In this document: positions 25,719-38,100 of the stretch, piece by piece | Layout of the letters: each line of letters opens with the position of its first letter | How positions within the stretch are numbered: the stretch's first letter is position 1 | From: Neodontobutis hainanensis | Lineage: Eukaryota; Chordata; Actinopteri; Gobiiformes; Odontobutidae | Direction: 5' to 3' | Length of the DNA stretch: 64,000 bases | Assembly (NCBI GenBank): GCA_024349245.1 | Contig: JALDNG010000008.1 | Location: forward strand, 5,030,001-5,094,000 | Notes under the pieces: generated by a model | What the model saw: the letters and a program-made list of their open reading frames with translations, nothing else | What the model was told of the DNA's origin: nothing | Databases searched by the model: none | Program-made: the position numbers and the translations under genes

Positions 25719-26571
25719 CAGCTCCTCCTTGGTGTCTTTCAGCCATAACCAAAACTCTAATGGTATCTAAATCAGCTAATCACGTTTACTCGGTAGTGTT
25801 TACATCACACAAATACAACACAGATCCAACATAATCCAACAATTGCTCCCCGTCTTCCCCAACCGCTGATTGGACGTGTGTTTTGAAATAGAATGACTAG
25901 ACTGGTTAACTTTCATATAAGAAGCATTTTTACGAACCAATGTGAGCTCTGCTAGCACTGTAAATCAGGTTCTCTGTTCTACGGACACTGCTGTGATTCA
26001 AAAGCGTCAAGTAGCCGGTTTTGTGTGTGATTCAGGTACTTTTATGCAAATTTACTAGAACTTTTTTACACCAATCTAGTTATTCTATGTGTCCATGACT
26101 TTGCTGTGATTCTATTGTACCAGCAGGGGAATTGCTTCACACAAGTAGCTGATTGTCACATTTGGCATTGTATTGGTTCCTGTTCTTGTTTGGTATTCAG
26201 GTAAAGTGTCACATTTGTAATTCTTGTGTGTATACTCTTTGAGGTGCTATTCAATTATTTATTTATTCCGCTTAGACACTTAAAAAAAAAAAAAAAACGT
26301 ACCAGCCTAGAAGTACACCACATTGGCCTTGTGAACTGTATTTAGAGGAGAGGTAATTAGTGGCTCAATTGTAGACACAATACAATTTTATGTAATTATA
26401 CAAATGAATCAAACAGTTTCTCTAAAATACGGGTTTACAATGAATATGGTTTCATTCTTAGTTGGAAATCCAGTCTATGTGGAGAGCTAGATTTCTTTTT
26501 CAGCTAAAAGGTGTTTAGTTTAGTTTATATTGTACATCGAGAAAAATTAAAACATGATTTTTATTTTTGGA

Positions 26572-26669
26572 ATGGGAGTGTCATCCCAGTTTTATACCTC
26601 TTATGTTGCTATGTTCTTGTTTCTAGATGAGAAAATGAATAATAATTGTAAATTGTGCATTAATTTATA
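26572..26669 (+). repeat. kdm6b 3' UTR stem-loop block, copy 1
   Basis: A five-base stem TGGGA (26573-26577) pairs with TCCCA (26584-26588) and is followed by GTTTTATACCTCTT. An AT-rich tail with GAGAAAATGAAT and TTGTAAATTGTG follows, parallel to copy 2 in order and spacing. Confidence 0.6.
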
Positions 26670-27349
26670 GGATTCACACTGGTGTGCATAGATGCAGTAC
26701 AAAAGAAGGGCAGTTCTGTTTGCTGAGTGGGTGCTGAGCTCATTGAAGTCTGATTAAGTAATAATGTCCCGAGAGACACACAATCAAAGCATGCAAGTCA
26801 ATGAGGGCAAACGAATGAGCAGGGGGCGTGTCAGTGTTTCATTTCTTCCTCTACAGTGAGTTCTCACGGCGTGCACTGCTCCGAGTTAGGTAACATGTTT
26901 TAGTTTTTAGCACATGAATCAAGACATGACAAGATAAGCCAGGTCTCAAATCAGTTTTTTAAAAATGAAGACATGTTTTCTTCTAAGGCCAAATGTCATG
27001 TAAATAGATGAACTACCAAAAGGACCCATCCAGTTTATACCTATGTCATGAACTGATACATTTTACCTCACAGTACTTGGGCAGCAAACACCACAATAGT
27101 GATATTCTCATAAACATTACATGACTTCAAATCAAATTTTGTGTATATATACATCTCCTAAGCTCTGTTCCCTTGCCTATGTCACTCTGTGCACACCATG
27201 CAATGTACATAAAGTATTTGTTTTAAAGTTTACTGCAAGAACCAATGTAGTTTTGTTCTCAGTCAAACACATTATTTATACACCTGTCATTTGTTTCTGT
27301 TTTGTTGTTGCTATAATCTAATACCTTCTAAAATATCCTGTTTCACCGC

Positions 27350-27453
27350 AGTGGGATTTTTCATCCCACTTTTATACCTCTTTTTTGTTGTCATTTCCTG
27401 TTTTTTTGGATACCAGAGAAAATGAGAAATTGTAAATGGTGATATTATTTATA
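27350..27453 (+). repeat. kdm6b 3' UTR stem-loop block, copy 2
   Basis: A perfect seven-base stem AGTGGGA (27350-27356) pairs with TCCCACT (27364-27370) around a seven-base loop, then TTTTATACCTCTT, GAGAAAATGAGAAA and TTGTAAATGGTG. The register is the same as in copy 1, about 780 bases upstream. Confidence 0.6.
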
Positions 27454-27709
27454 CTGTACATGGTTGTTTTGCTGATATTTATTGCATATCAAAGGTACTT
27501 CACTCAATAAGGGGCTACAAGGTATTTTCACATGTACAATGGTAATAGAGTATGGATGATAGGGGGATGTGCAATCAGAGGGGCGGTTTATATAGATGGT
27601 GCTAGACCCCTCCTTGCCTCGATGCCCCTCATTTACAGTATATAACGATGTTTGGGCGCAACTCAAACCCACTGTTGGTGCTTTGGACCATTACAATACT
27701 GGTTACATA

Positions 27710-27715
27710 AATAAA
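27710..27715 (+). terminator. kdm6b: Alternative polyadenylation signal in kdm6b 3' UTR
   Basis: Canonical AATAAA in the 3' UTR. Use of this site would give a transcript about 400 bases shorter than the one ending after 28117, still keeping both stem-loop blocks. Confidence 0.4.
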
Positions 27716-28116
27716 ATAATGTCTTTGTACTGTATCGAACCGATGAATTTCAACAATTCAACATCTCCTGCAACTCGCTTCCATTGTATGAAACTCATGA
27801 AGTTGTGAGGCATTAGTGGTTTTTGGACAAACATTAGCGATAGTTCTTGTAACTGTAATTCTTGACACTTTTGCAGAGACTTTTAGGGATGTGACATGTA
27901 ATGGCGTTGAGGTTCAGTTTCTTTTTCCGTGTCTTCATATGAATTATTTGAGCGATGTAATAATTCTCTTTTTTCCCCTCTTTACTCGTTTGATTCATGC
28001 TGCACTTATTCTTTGAAGACGTCACATGGAAAAAAAAAAAGAAAACCTGAGCCAGACCTGTCTTAAATCCCTCTGTGATTTTCTGTGACATATTGTATTG
28101 TTGTTCAAGAAAATAG

Positions 28117-28122
28117 AATAAA
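28117..28122 (+). terminator. kdm6b: Distal polyadenylation signal of kdm6b
   Basis: AATAAA followed by an A run, the last such signal before a change to repeat-poor intergenic sequence. Assigned to kdm6b because no other plus-strand gene precedes it. Confidence 0.45.
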
Positions 28123-31100
28123 AAAAACCGTTTTGATAAATTATTTAATTATATGGTGAATTCTTTTTTCACATTTGAAGAGTGGCGGCTTTTCAGCACA
28201 CAGCTAAGGATTATGTCAAATGCTTAGACACACAAAGATACTGTAACATTTAGAATTGTCTACATATCTCAATAGCTACCACTAAATACTGCAAAGTTTT
28301 ATGACTCAACTAAAACTGATGCAAAAATAATGTTCATTACAAGAGAGACTGGTGAAAGATTTTTGTGAAGCTTGTACTATTACTTCTTTTATTTGTCCAT
28401 GCTAAAACTAAATGCATGATCAAATAATGTTAACCCTAAATGGAACAAATATTGCTAAAGCTAATGTATGTAAGAAAATAAGCTGCTCTTCCTGTCACTT
28501 CTTCTCCACTCTTCTCCACAGCACATTAGAGTTCACTGTTACTTTGTAAGTCTCTAGATTTCAATTAAATTCAAGTTGTCTCTGGGCTGAACACATTCAG
28601 CCCCAAAAGCCAGTAATTCAAGGGGCGGGCCTTCACGCCTGTCAATCACCAAATGCGGAAGATGATTGGTTCGGTCATTGTGTTTGTCATTGTGCTTGTA
28701 AAAAAATAAGCCCCTTTTTCTTATTTTTGTGAAAATTTCGATGTGGTGCCATCAAAACTATAAACACCATGTTCTAGCATTTTCCACAAAATATAATAAC
28801 ATAAAGAATTAACATTTTATGTTAACATACCTAGTAAATGTTTAATACATTAAAACGCCCATCAGCTGCCTCTGCTTTTGAACGCTTTAAATTTAATCTA
28901 AATTGTATCTGCTGTATAGCCTTTAAGCAGCATGACAAAAAAATCACTTTAGAATTACAAAAGGAGAGATGACTGATTGTTTTGAAATAAAATAAGGTTT
29001 ATTTTCAGTCAACCACAGCGTGTTTAGTCAGTAATGTGCCTTTCCTAGTCCCTCTGCAGCAAATGGGGAATGCATTTTTTGGTAATCATCTCAACTATTA
29101 TCCAGAGGCTGTGGTGTAAAACCAGGTAAACCAGGTAAAAAGTATCTATCAGCAGGTAAGCTGTATTTCACTTTTCTCTGGCTATATATGAATAAATGTT
29201 TGCTTAGTCTAGTCAGTGTTTCATTAAAGTATACCTAACTGATGTAAATAAGCTAATACTCTGTGAGCTAAAACTGAAAATCCAGTGTTAGCAAAATAAA
29301 GCTAAAATTTAGCACTACCATTTTAACTTTTTTTTAACTGCTAAAAAAAACATTGACCAAATAAGTGGTATTAAAATAATAAATAGACCAGCTGAGCTAA
29401 ATATATTACAAACATCTTTTTTTCGTTGTATTGACCGTAGTTTATATTTCTCACTTCATCAGCTGCAGCACATATTGATGACGCTAGATGGCGCTCATGG
29501 AACATGTTTGCTTCACTTAAGTGAAGTAGGTAGACTGCTGAGGGAGTGAGATGTGGCATTTCTCATTTTCCTCCCCTTCCAACATTTTTCTGATACCACC
29601 TTGTCAAAGCTGCAGCTGCTCCATTTAAAAAAGTAAATCTATTACAGAAAGTATGAACTTGTGATTATATTTTTCCCACGAGTATTTAAAGAAAACACAA
29701 GTGGACCATAAACCACTGAACTATAGTCGGTAAACTGTTTTTATTGCAAGTTACTATTCTTGACATGTCAGGTCAGAGGTGAGAGGACAGGAGCTTGCCA
29801 AAAGTGCAGATGGTGGGACATCTCATCGTAAACCGGGACCACAGCAGCGGATATCCCGCTTCCAAGGACAGGAAGACAGCTCTTCCTCTACCAGCCGCTT
29901 AAGATTAACATACAGAAATACTTACATAGAAACACTAATTGTTAATGGCACTATTCATAAGCAGTCTAAACAGATTTGTCACTTTTTGAACCCTGTCCAG
30001 AACCGGCTGTTGTTTTATTCCCTTCAGCAGAACAGTAGCTCTATTGGCTCTTTGATCACTCATTGTTTTGCTCTTCACCAGCTTTTCTCAAGGGACATAT
30101 ATCTGCGATGTGGAGAAAACAAATAAACAAAAGTTACCCTTAGTGGGAAGGAAAGTTGAGACTTCATATCACGCTTTGAACTGGGCCCTTTTGGCCATGA
30201 TAGCCTCTTTTTTGCCGGAAAACTGTTCAACATTCCCCCCTTCTCATTTCCTTTAGAAAGCAGAGTTCTGTTTTGTGTCAAAAGGTCAAAGGTTAGACCT
30301 GTGGCATGGTTGCTTGTTGAACAAATGTTAAACTTTGACATGACCTTTGACTTCTATAAAAGAAAAACAGGAAAACTGTCCCAGATCAGCATTTTAATAC
30401 ATTTTAAAACAGTGATCAAAATACTTTTACTACTAAATCTGACCAAGTGCTGGAGTTTTTTTTTCAGTTTTCTTTAGTATTGATATGGGTGTCTGCAGGT
30501 TAGCAAAGATAAGTTGGGTTGGCCTGTTCAGTGAAGTTACTGCTGCATTTCTACAGCTTAGTTTGCACTGACAGAGAGATTTATTGCACTATGCTGCTAG
30601 CTAACTTTTTGCTGGTGTTGGTTTGTGTGGCACAAAATTATGATCAGAGTCTATGAGAGGAGAGCATATTGACCCAATGGACCCAGATTTCATCCTAGCG
30701 GTACAGAATAGTGCAATGATAAATGCAGTTCTTTTTGTAACAGCATTATGCAATTAAATTAGATTTTCATAATAGGAGAGTTTATCATCCTGTAGCAGTT
30801 TGAGTTTTGTAACTTGCCTCGTTATCAGTATTTGAAGTAGAGAAAGTGGTCTGTGCGGGTGTAAAGTGTCAAGGATTGAGCAGCACACCCTGACTCCTCT
30901 AATCTCTCCAAATAAACAGTGTTCCTCCCTCCCCCTGGCTCCATAGCGGGGCTCCGGGGTTATCAGACAATCCTTCCACTGCTCCCCTGCTCGCACACCA
31001 GCCCAGCCAGCATTTGCATAAGCAGCACACAGGATATACACACACACACAACACTGGCTCATATCTCCAAGCGGAGTCAGAGTGAGGAAACAGAATGTCA

Positions 31101-32580
31101 GGGAAGGAAGCACTGAAGCCAGTAGGAAAGCACAATTTGGTTCAAGTCTGACTCACTCCGGCAGGTCTAAGGTGGAGGTCTAGTTTGTTCAGAACAAGGA
31201 GCTCATATCTGATGGTTTTTCTATTAACAGGCCAAAAGGAACAAGGAGAAAGTTCTCAGCTGTGGTCAAAGGGGAACCATCACTTGACTTGCGCCTCTGA
31301 GAAGACACCCGAGAAGGAAAATTCTTGAAATTCTCTTTGTCTCTCACCACTCACCGCTGCTCAGGTCTGTGAGAGTCCCATCATCTGCTGCCACTGGCGG
31401 ACCACATCTGCAGTCTTTAACAGTGAGTTATAACATTTATTAGGGACTACATACAAAACATATCAGGTTGCGTTAATATGTATCATTATGTTTTAAGATG
31501 TTTTGTGAGTTATTTCAACAATCTATGAATAATTGTAATGAAAACACATGGTACACATTAGAAACCAGACTGGCGTTTCACTCTGTATTATTTATTATAA
31601 GTTATTTTTATGAAATACTTTTCTGGAAGTAGTAACCTAATTAATTCCAGTGTTCACAGTAGTGGCTATAAATAAGAGAACATTGTCAACTGATTCTACT
31701 GTTTCACAATAACAATGCATAAAATATCACTATTATAGTAGCATTATGTAATTGTGTAATTCATCATAATGTGACACGGAGACGGGTTCTCACACATCTA
31801 CTGTATATATTTAGTTTGGATTTTTTTTCCAGGTGCTAGTGGCTCATTGTTCAAATTTGTGGTTATCCTGGAGTTTGGAGGTGGGGTCACTGGAGCCCAT
31901 TTCCTCTGACTTAAAGCAGTCTGTAGAGTCTTTCCACACTTTTCAGCGCTGTATTTAAGGAAAACTTTTATCTAATGCATTCAGCTTTCCACAGTTTAAT
32001 GGGGGCTTTAAGTAACTAATATTAAAAATAAAATCAAGTCATTGTATCTTGTTGTCTTTATGCAGTTCTTTAAATATGACGCTATTATGTATACTTTATT
32101 ATTTTATACTTAGTAAGTATATTTTGACTTGAAAACATTAGAATTGCATTATTAGTGAGTGTATTGATGGCATGTGTAGTATTAGTGACGTATCAGCAGA
32201 ATACAGCTCTACACAGGATGGAGTCAAGAGCTTCTGTCATTAAACTGAACTATAAATTATGTAGATTTAGTATTTTCGGTGGCCTTTCAACTGACTTAAC
32301 TGTGAAAAAACAAAAACAAAATTAGACTTAATATTGAAAGAAATTTTGCACAGGACTAAAGACTTGAGTTCTTGCTTTGAGAGAATACAGTCTTAAAAGT
32401 ATTTACAAATGTATCTCAGAACTATTTATTAAGCACTTTGCACATTTGCAAGAAAAGGTTTGTGCATTTTTAAACTAGAGTTGTCTCCACATTTGTGTGG
32501 TCCCTGAAATGGTGATGAAGGGAAATAATTTCTAAAGGTGAAACTGACAATCTTCTTTTGAACTCTTCTTCTTTTCCCAG
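28123..32580. other. Intergenic / 5' flank of tmem88
   Basis: No coding exon recognised. The tmem88 coding exon is preceded by an acceptor (CTTTTCCCAG, ending at 32580), so an untranslated exon should lie upstream. A stretch bounded by TTAACAG at about 31230 and a good donor CA|GTGAGT at 31422 is a candidate. A short frame at 29779-29926 (GQELAKSADGGTSHRK) has no recognisable family. A CTCF-like motif lies at 29480. Confidence 0.5.
29480..29497 (+). promoter_or_regulatory. CTCF-like motif
   Basis: GACGCTAGATGGCGCTCA is a fair match to the CTCF core in forward orientation, between kdm6b and tmem88. Motif match only. Confidence 0.35.
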
Positions 32581-32589
32581 GATTTTACC

Positions 32590-33449
32590 ATGAGCCTGTC
32601 CCGGAATGGAACACTGGAGAAGACTATGTCGGAGCAGACCCAGTCTGAGCTCAGAACCCCGTCCAGAGCGGGGTCCGGGGTGGTGGTACCCCCTCCGTAC
32701 TCTCTGGGGGGCAGTGAGGCAGCAGACACACCTCTGGAGTTGCGCGGCTCTTTGGACTGCTGGGCCTGCTCTGTGCTGGTCACTGCTCAAAACCTGGTCA
32801 TTACCCTGATCAACGCTGGATTGGCCAGCATTGTGTTCGGCACCATCTTGACCCCTGCCCTTGTTATGATAATATTCGGCTTCCTTTGCCATTCCACAGT
32901 GAGTCATTCTGTACAGTCTATTTCTACACTTTGGGTTTACAGAATACAGGAAGGATTTGAGATGGGTTGTCAATTATACTGCAGCTTTGGAATGCCATTG
33001 GCATTCAAAAAGCAGGGGGAATGTTTTTACAAAAATTTGACACTGTTTTCTAAGGTCTTATTAAATTTTTTTGGAGATGTGTTTTTTTTAATTTTTAGCA
33101 GCTGTGACTACATTGACCTGTGTCCTCTGGGCAGGGGAGTGTGGTGCCCAGAAATGGGAATTCTTTCTAGTTTTGTCAGAAACTGGTCTTGTCATGGGGT
33201 CGTCCTATAACCATAAGGTTGGCGGTTTGATTTCCTCTTTTTTCAGTTTATACTGTTGTTGTTTCCTTGGTCAAGACACTTAACCCACCTTGCCCCCAGT
33301 GACAGCACTATATGTGCATGTTTGGAGGCGGTCAGAGAGTATGTAGGTGCAAAAATGGCTGCCACTTATCCACCACCAGTGTGTGACTGTGGAGTGAATA
33401 AATAATGGAGCGCTTTGAGAGCCTTGAAAAGCGCAAAATAAATTGAATC

Positions 33450-33489
<40 letters not shown>

Positions 33490-34113
33490 GTAAACAAAAA
33501 AGACACAATATGCACTTCTGCAAGTTAAAAAAGAATCATCACATAGTGGAAGCCCCTCTGTATTTCAGTTTACACATACAGGAATGTTTTTGAGTATGTA
33601 TCTCTCAGCCACTCACAGCTCACACAAAACCAGTCTGACAACAAATAAGGGCACATAGATCATTAAAAAGACACAATTAACAATTAGACTTTACTCACTG
33701 GTGGTCATTGTATAAGAATTGGTTCTCAAATGACTTACCTGGTTAAACAAAATAAAGACAGGACTTAAACAGCACTACTTTAACTGGTATTGTGTCTCTT
33801 TAGTGGAAACCATGAATCTCTCCTCTGTCTCCAGGTGCAGCCTCATGGGACGTCTGTGTACTGTTCAGATCTGTTGGACGACGGGGGCTGTGTGGCTCTG
33901 CTGGTGCTGGGCTTTCTGTTGTTGACCCCGCTGTTGGTCCTGGCACTAGCCGCTTACTGCCGTTTGGCCCGTCACCTGCAGCTGGGCCTGTGCTTCATCC
34001 CCTACAGCCGGGCCGTGTACAAGAACCTGCCATCCCGCCATAGGGGGGCAGGTAGCTGCTGCAGCCAGCAGGGGGCAGTGGACAGAGAGGCCAAAGGTAG
34101 TGTGTGGGTGTGA
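32590..34113 (+). CDS. tmem88: Transmembrane protein 88 (Dishevelled-binding Wnt modulator)
   Basis: Two coding exons, 32590-32898 and 33835-34113, join in phase 0 to give 195 residues (human TMEM88 is about 159). Residues 1-55 are cytosolic and hydrophilic. Two hydrophobic hairpin segments follow: about 60-99 (VITLINAGLASIVFGTIL region) and 121-146 (VALLVLGFLLLTPLLVLALA). The protein ends in SVWV; the C-terminal VWV of TMEM88 is known to bind the Dishevelled PDZ domain and dampen canonical Wnt signalling. TMEM88 also follows KDM6B on human 17p13.1, so synteny supports the call. The C-terminal tail here is longer than the mammalian one and contains GSCCSQQGAVDREAKG, the DNA of which reads as a strong CTCF motif. 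The intron holds a SINE. An untranslated first exon is implied by the acceptor before the start. Confidence 0.92.
33185..33490 (+). mobile_element. tRNA-derived SINE with (ATT)n tail, in tmem88 intron
   Basis: Degenerate tRNA-like head with a B-box relic (GGCGGTTTGATTTCC), the core TTGGTCAAGACACTTAACCC, the middle GCAAAAATGGCTGCCACTT and the LINE-like tail GCGCTTTGAGAGCCTTGA ending in (ATT)n at 33451-33489. Same family as the copy at 63125, but older in its head. Confidence 0.7.
34065..34080 (+). promoter_or_regulatory. CTCF-like motif inside tmem88 coding exon
   Basis: CCAGCAGGGGGCAGTG is a near-perfect CTCF core in forward orientation, lying within the last exon of tmem88 where it encodes SQQGAV. 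Motif match only; no binding data. Confidence 0.5.
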
Positions 34114-35146
34114 GAGACACACTCCACGGACAATATCTGGATCAGTCTTTACAACAAACTGCATGAGAATACCCTATAGCCTAGTTCTTTTTTAAAACAA
34201 CTGTAAAAAAATATATACATTTTTACTATCTCCATGTTATCCTTCAAGTAATCAATTTTGTGTTTGTGTTTTTGTTACAGTTATAATGAATTTTCTTAAT
34301 AACTTTTAATTAAAACAAATTAAAGCATCTCTCAGAACGTTCTGCTCTGAGCCTGTGATTATTTTGACAAATAATTTAGATAAATACATAAACATACAAT
34401 ACAATTATATTAAAGTGTTCTCACTAACAATTGATTCAAAGTGTGAATTCTTAAGATAATATTATAGTTTATATATTAGGACTAATAGGATATATATTTT
34501 ACCTTTTCTGGCTAGTAAATCCCTATTTTAATATTTTATACATACCAATTAGTTATAAGTAATACACAAAAGTCAGATTAAGACACAACTGCAAATTTTT
34601 TTCCCCATTATTTTCCATTCTTTTGTTTTGTAATGTTTCTATTGTTGTGTTTATGTTTAATTTATTGCGTTACTTTAACTTCTGACATGTAGGCTTTAGC
34701 TAGCTTAAAAGGTTAATACAGTGGCACTGTCTGTCCAAATACACGTAACTTCTGTCATTGTTTTTTCACTTTAATGTTTAAATAAAATTGTCTGTAGCTA
34801 TTTAGAGGTGTATCTGGGGACCGCTTAAATAGTATGTCCTTAAACATTGTCCTGGAGGTGCCATTACTGTACTCGACCACTAGATAGTGCCGAAGACAAA
34901 CCATTAGAGACAGAGCAAATTTACACAAACTACGCCGTTATAACATTTGAAAGAAATATAAACCTTTATTCATATATAAATTACATATAAAGTTTGTGGG
35001 GTGCTTTTACACTTGTATTCCTATATTGTGGATAAAATCAGTGTCATGTTTTATGGTAATACTGTGCTTTTAATGAGTTTCACATTAGAATGGCTATGTT
35101 TAGTTGAAATGTTGTGTTATTTTCCATACTGTGATGGACGTGTGTG
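34114..35146. other. Convergent 3' UTRs of tmem88 and pcolce
   Basis: tmem88 (plus) and pcolce (minus) end towards each other. A plus AATAAA at 34781-34786 and a minus AATAAA (TTTATT at 34965-34970) put the two poly(A) sites only about 180 bases apart. No ORF. Confidence 0.55.
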
Positions 35147-38100
35147 TTAACAGGGCTGGTTGCTGATGTTTGTTAATAAATTGTGATGCTGGGGTTTGTA
35201 TGGAGCTGTGAAAGCACCAGGAGCCAGAGTCCCACGTCCCTCTTCATCCACTTGGCCCATGATGATGTAGTTAGCTCCTTATGGAAAAAAAACAAAACAA
35301 AATGATAAATAAGATTTTCAAACATAGTGTATTAAATGTGTATTTGTCGTCCAATACCTTTGCGTAGAAATGGGCACTTCCTGCATTGAGACACAAGCTT
35401 TACTGACATGGCCTCTTCCACTTGTGAGATTATTAGACGGCCTGTCTTATAAGTTTTAATGAGGGACACACCGAAACTGACAGTGCCGCGGGGTCCAGGG
35501 AACAGAGAGGTGATCTTTCCAGTCATCACTAAAAAAATAATCATTTTTGATCAGAACGCTACATGGTATTTTCTGTAGTCTGTAGTCTGAGGCTTAGGTC
35601 GGAGGCTTACCAAATTCACTGGCACAGAAACTGGTCTTGATAGTTCCAACTCGTTTACATGCTTTGGCACAGAGTGGATTCTGTGCGACTAAAAACACAA
35701 ATATATGGTTATTAACAGAAAGGGAACAAATGCACCCAAATGACTGACATGCATTTGAACTGCAGTACAGTAATAATTATAAAAAAAAACTGCCAGGAGC
35801 AAAACATAGTTTCTTAATTTCTGATCATAGGCTGCAATAAACCACAAATCTAGATGCTATAATTTAAACTAAAGTAATTACAGTACAGTGCACTGTAAAT
35901 GTAATGCCTTTTCTATTCCAGGTTTGTCCACAAAAAATCAACAATATTTTATTTTAGTATCTGATTAGCAACCCAGGCTCACTATATTAGAAAATCTTCA
36001 ATCATCCATTTAGTGTGATATAAATGATAAAAAAAAAAACCTTCTAGGGACAGGTGTTGCAAATTAGCCGTGGCTTTAACACTGTGATACTGACATGGGA
36101 TTACTTTTAGAGGATAATCTATGTTTATTGTATCTGTCCCTTTTCAATTAAACCATTAATAAATAAATACATATGTATCTCCCTTTATGTGTTTGTAAGT
36201 TGGACTACATGTGAAAAGTTGTGTTTGTAACTGTCCTGTCAACATTGTCTGTCTGTCCATGGAGAGAATCCCTCCTTTTGTGCCCCCCTTTAAAATTTTT
36301 CCTTTTTTTCCCAGGAAATCTTTCAGAATAGCTTCTGACAAACTAAAAGATTATTGTTGACAGTAAATCAAATAAGGACCCTCTAAGCCCAATTGACTTT
36401 CTCTGTGACCCTTACAGGCCTTCCTTAAGTTATATAGAAAAGAATATAGCTCTTTTATTATTTAATAAGTAAAAATACAGTATGTAGTGTATGCTTTTAC
36501 ATTTAAACTAGTCTAACTCACTTGTGGGTTTGTAAAATATACATATTTCTCACCGGGATTTCTTCCATTTGGCCTGGTGACAGGTGAGGAGCCTGAGCCC
36601 CGACCCCTGGTGGGCTTGACTGGTTTGGGAGCCTCTGTGGGCTCAGGCGGTGGAGGTGGCACATGTTTGGTAGTGGGTACAGGTGGCGGTGATGTAGTCG
36701 CAGGCTGCTTAGGTGCAGCAGGTTTGACCAAAGGGGTTGAGGGGACGATTCTTGTGCTGGCTTGGGAGTCTCTTGATGGTATGTGAGATCCATGTGGGAC
36801 GCTGGTGTAGTGGGCCAGGAAGCCATCAGAGGTCACGCTCAGGTCAGACACAAACTGGACCAGCAGCACGTTGCCACTTGTGATTATAGGCCTGAGGAAC
36901 ACACAGGAGACAATGAGCAAGAGAAGATCTCATGACAGAGAGCGCTTTAGACAGAAAGGTGATCTGTTACTTACTCTGGAGCCTGATCGCCACAGTATTT
37001 CCCAATCAGTCGGGAATCATCTTTCTCCCCACCATTATAGAATGCCACATAGTCAAACCGGCAGTAGGTGTCAGCCTCAAGCACGAACTTATCAAACCTG
37101 ACTTGTATGACCTGGTGTCAAAAGCAGAGCCAGACATACCCATTAAAACTATCAGGACGGAGCTTACGTGTGTGAATAGTAGAAGTGTGTACCAGACCAT
37201 ATCAGGCTCCACTGTAATGAGCCAGGAGCAGCTGGTTCCTGGTGGGTACTTGTTGTCAGGCCAGTTGGGAGTCATGACCTCTCCCTGGGATTTAGTCATT
37301 TTCCCTCCGCAGGTTTGCTGTTCTGAATCACACACAGGGATCATTAACAGTGTGTACAGTCTTTCAAATGTTTTTGATGAATGATTTAGTCCAACTACAA
37401 ACACAACATTTATGATGTTAACAGTCAGCCCAGTGTCATCTCTGCTCGGACATCCTAAGATCTCTTCTAGCAGTGTCAAACTCCCTTCCACAGTGGTAAA
37501 TGTGTAAATAAGAACTATGTCAAAAGTCAGTTTTATTGACTATTGTTGATTACATGTTTATTCCCAAATAAATCTGCTTTATTACATTTTAACTAGTAAG
37601 CTGACACCACGTAAAATCCAACAGACATATTAGTCCCCTGAGCCTCGTCAGATTGTCTTGTGAAACAGTAAAAACATTGGCCTTTTTGTTCATTCACGGT
37701 TCAAATAAAACTGCAAAACAACAAGTTTTTTCAAATCTAAGGGCTTTTAAATTTGAAATCTCATTATCCAGTCATCTACAGATACAAAAAAAAATCTAAA
37801 ATTGATACTGAAATATAATGCATAATTTACAGTTAAAGTTAAACACTTACCACCAACGTACGGTTCAGTGCCACTGAAATGAGCCACGAAGCCTCTGCCC
37901 TGATTCGCTTCATCCGCCACCATCTCCAGCATCATGGTGTTCGTGGTGGAGATGAGCGTCCCAGGCCGGAACGTCCCACAGAAGCGCCCCAGTTTCTGCA
38001 CCAGGTGGGAGTGACCATTGTACACATCCAGATAGTCATAACGGCACTGTGAGTCAGCCTCCAGGTCGAAGATGCGGAAGGAAAGCGTGACCACATTCCC

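Larger units (their letters stand above)
25719..28122 (+). other. kdm6b: kdm6b 3' untranslated region
   Basis: Runs from the TGA at 25716-25718 to a likely AATAAA at 28117-28122; an earlier signal lies at 27710-27715. AT-rich, no credible ORF. It contains two copies of a block with a GGGA...TCCC stem-loop followed by TTTTATACCTCTT (26572-26669 and 27350-27453), plus a weaker echo near 27030. Confidence 0.6.

Noticed and set aside
29779..30126. 115-codon plus-strand frame starting MRGQELAKSADGG
   Set aside because: The first 45 residues look somewhat coding-like, but the frame then runs into AT-rich sequence, has no family match and no supporting splice pair I could trust.
32988..33010. Short palindrome GAATGCCATTGGCATTC in the tmem88 intron
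   Set aside because: Only 17 bases, expected now and then in AT-rich DNA, with no other support.
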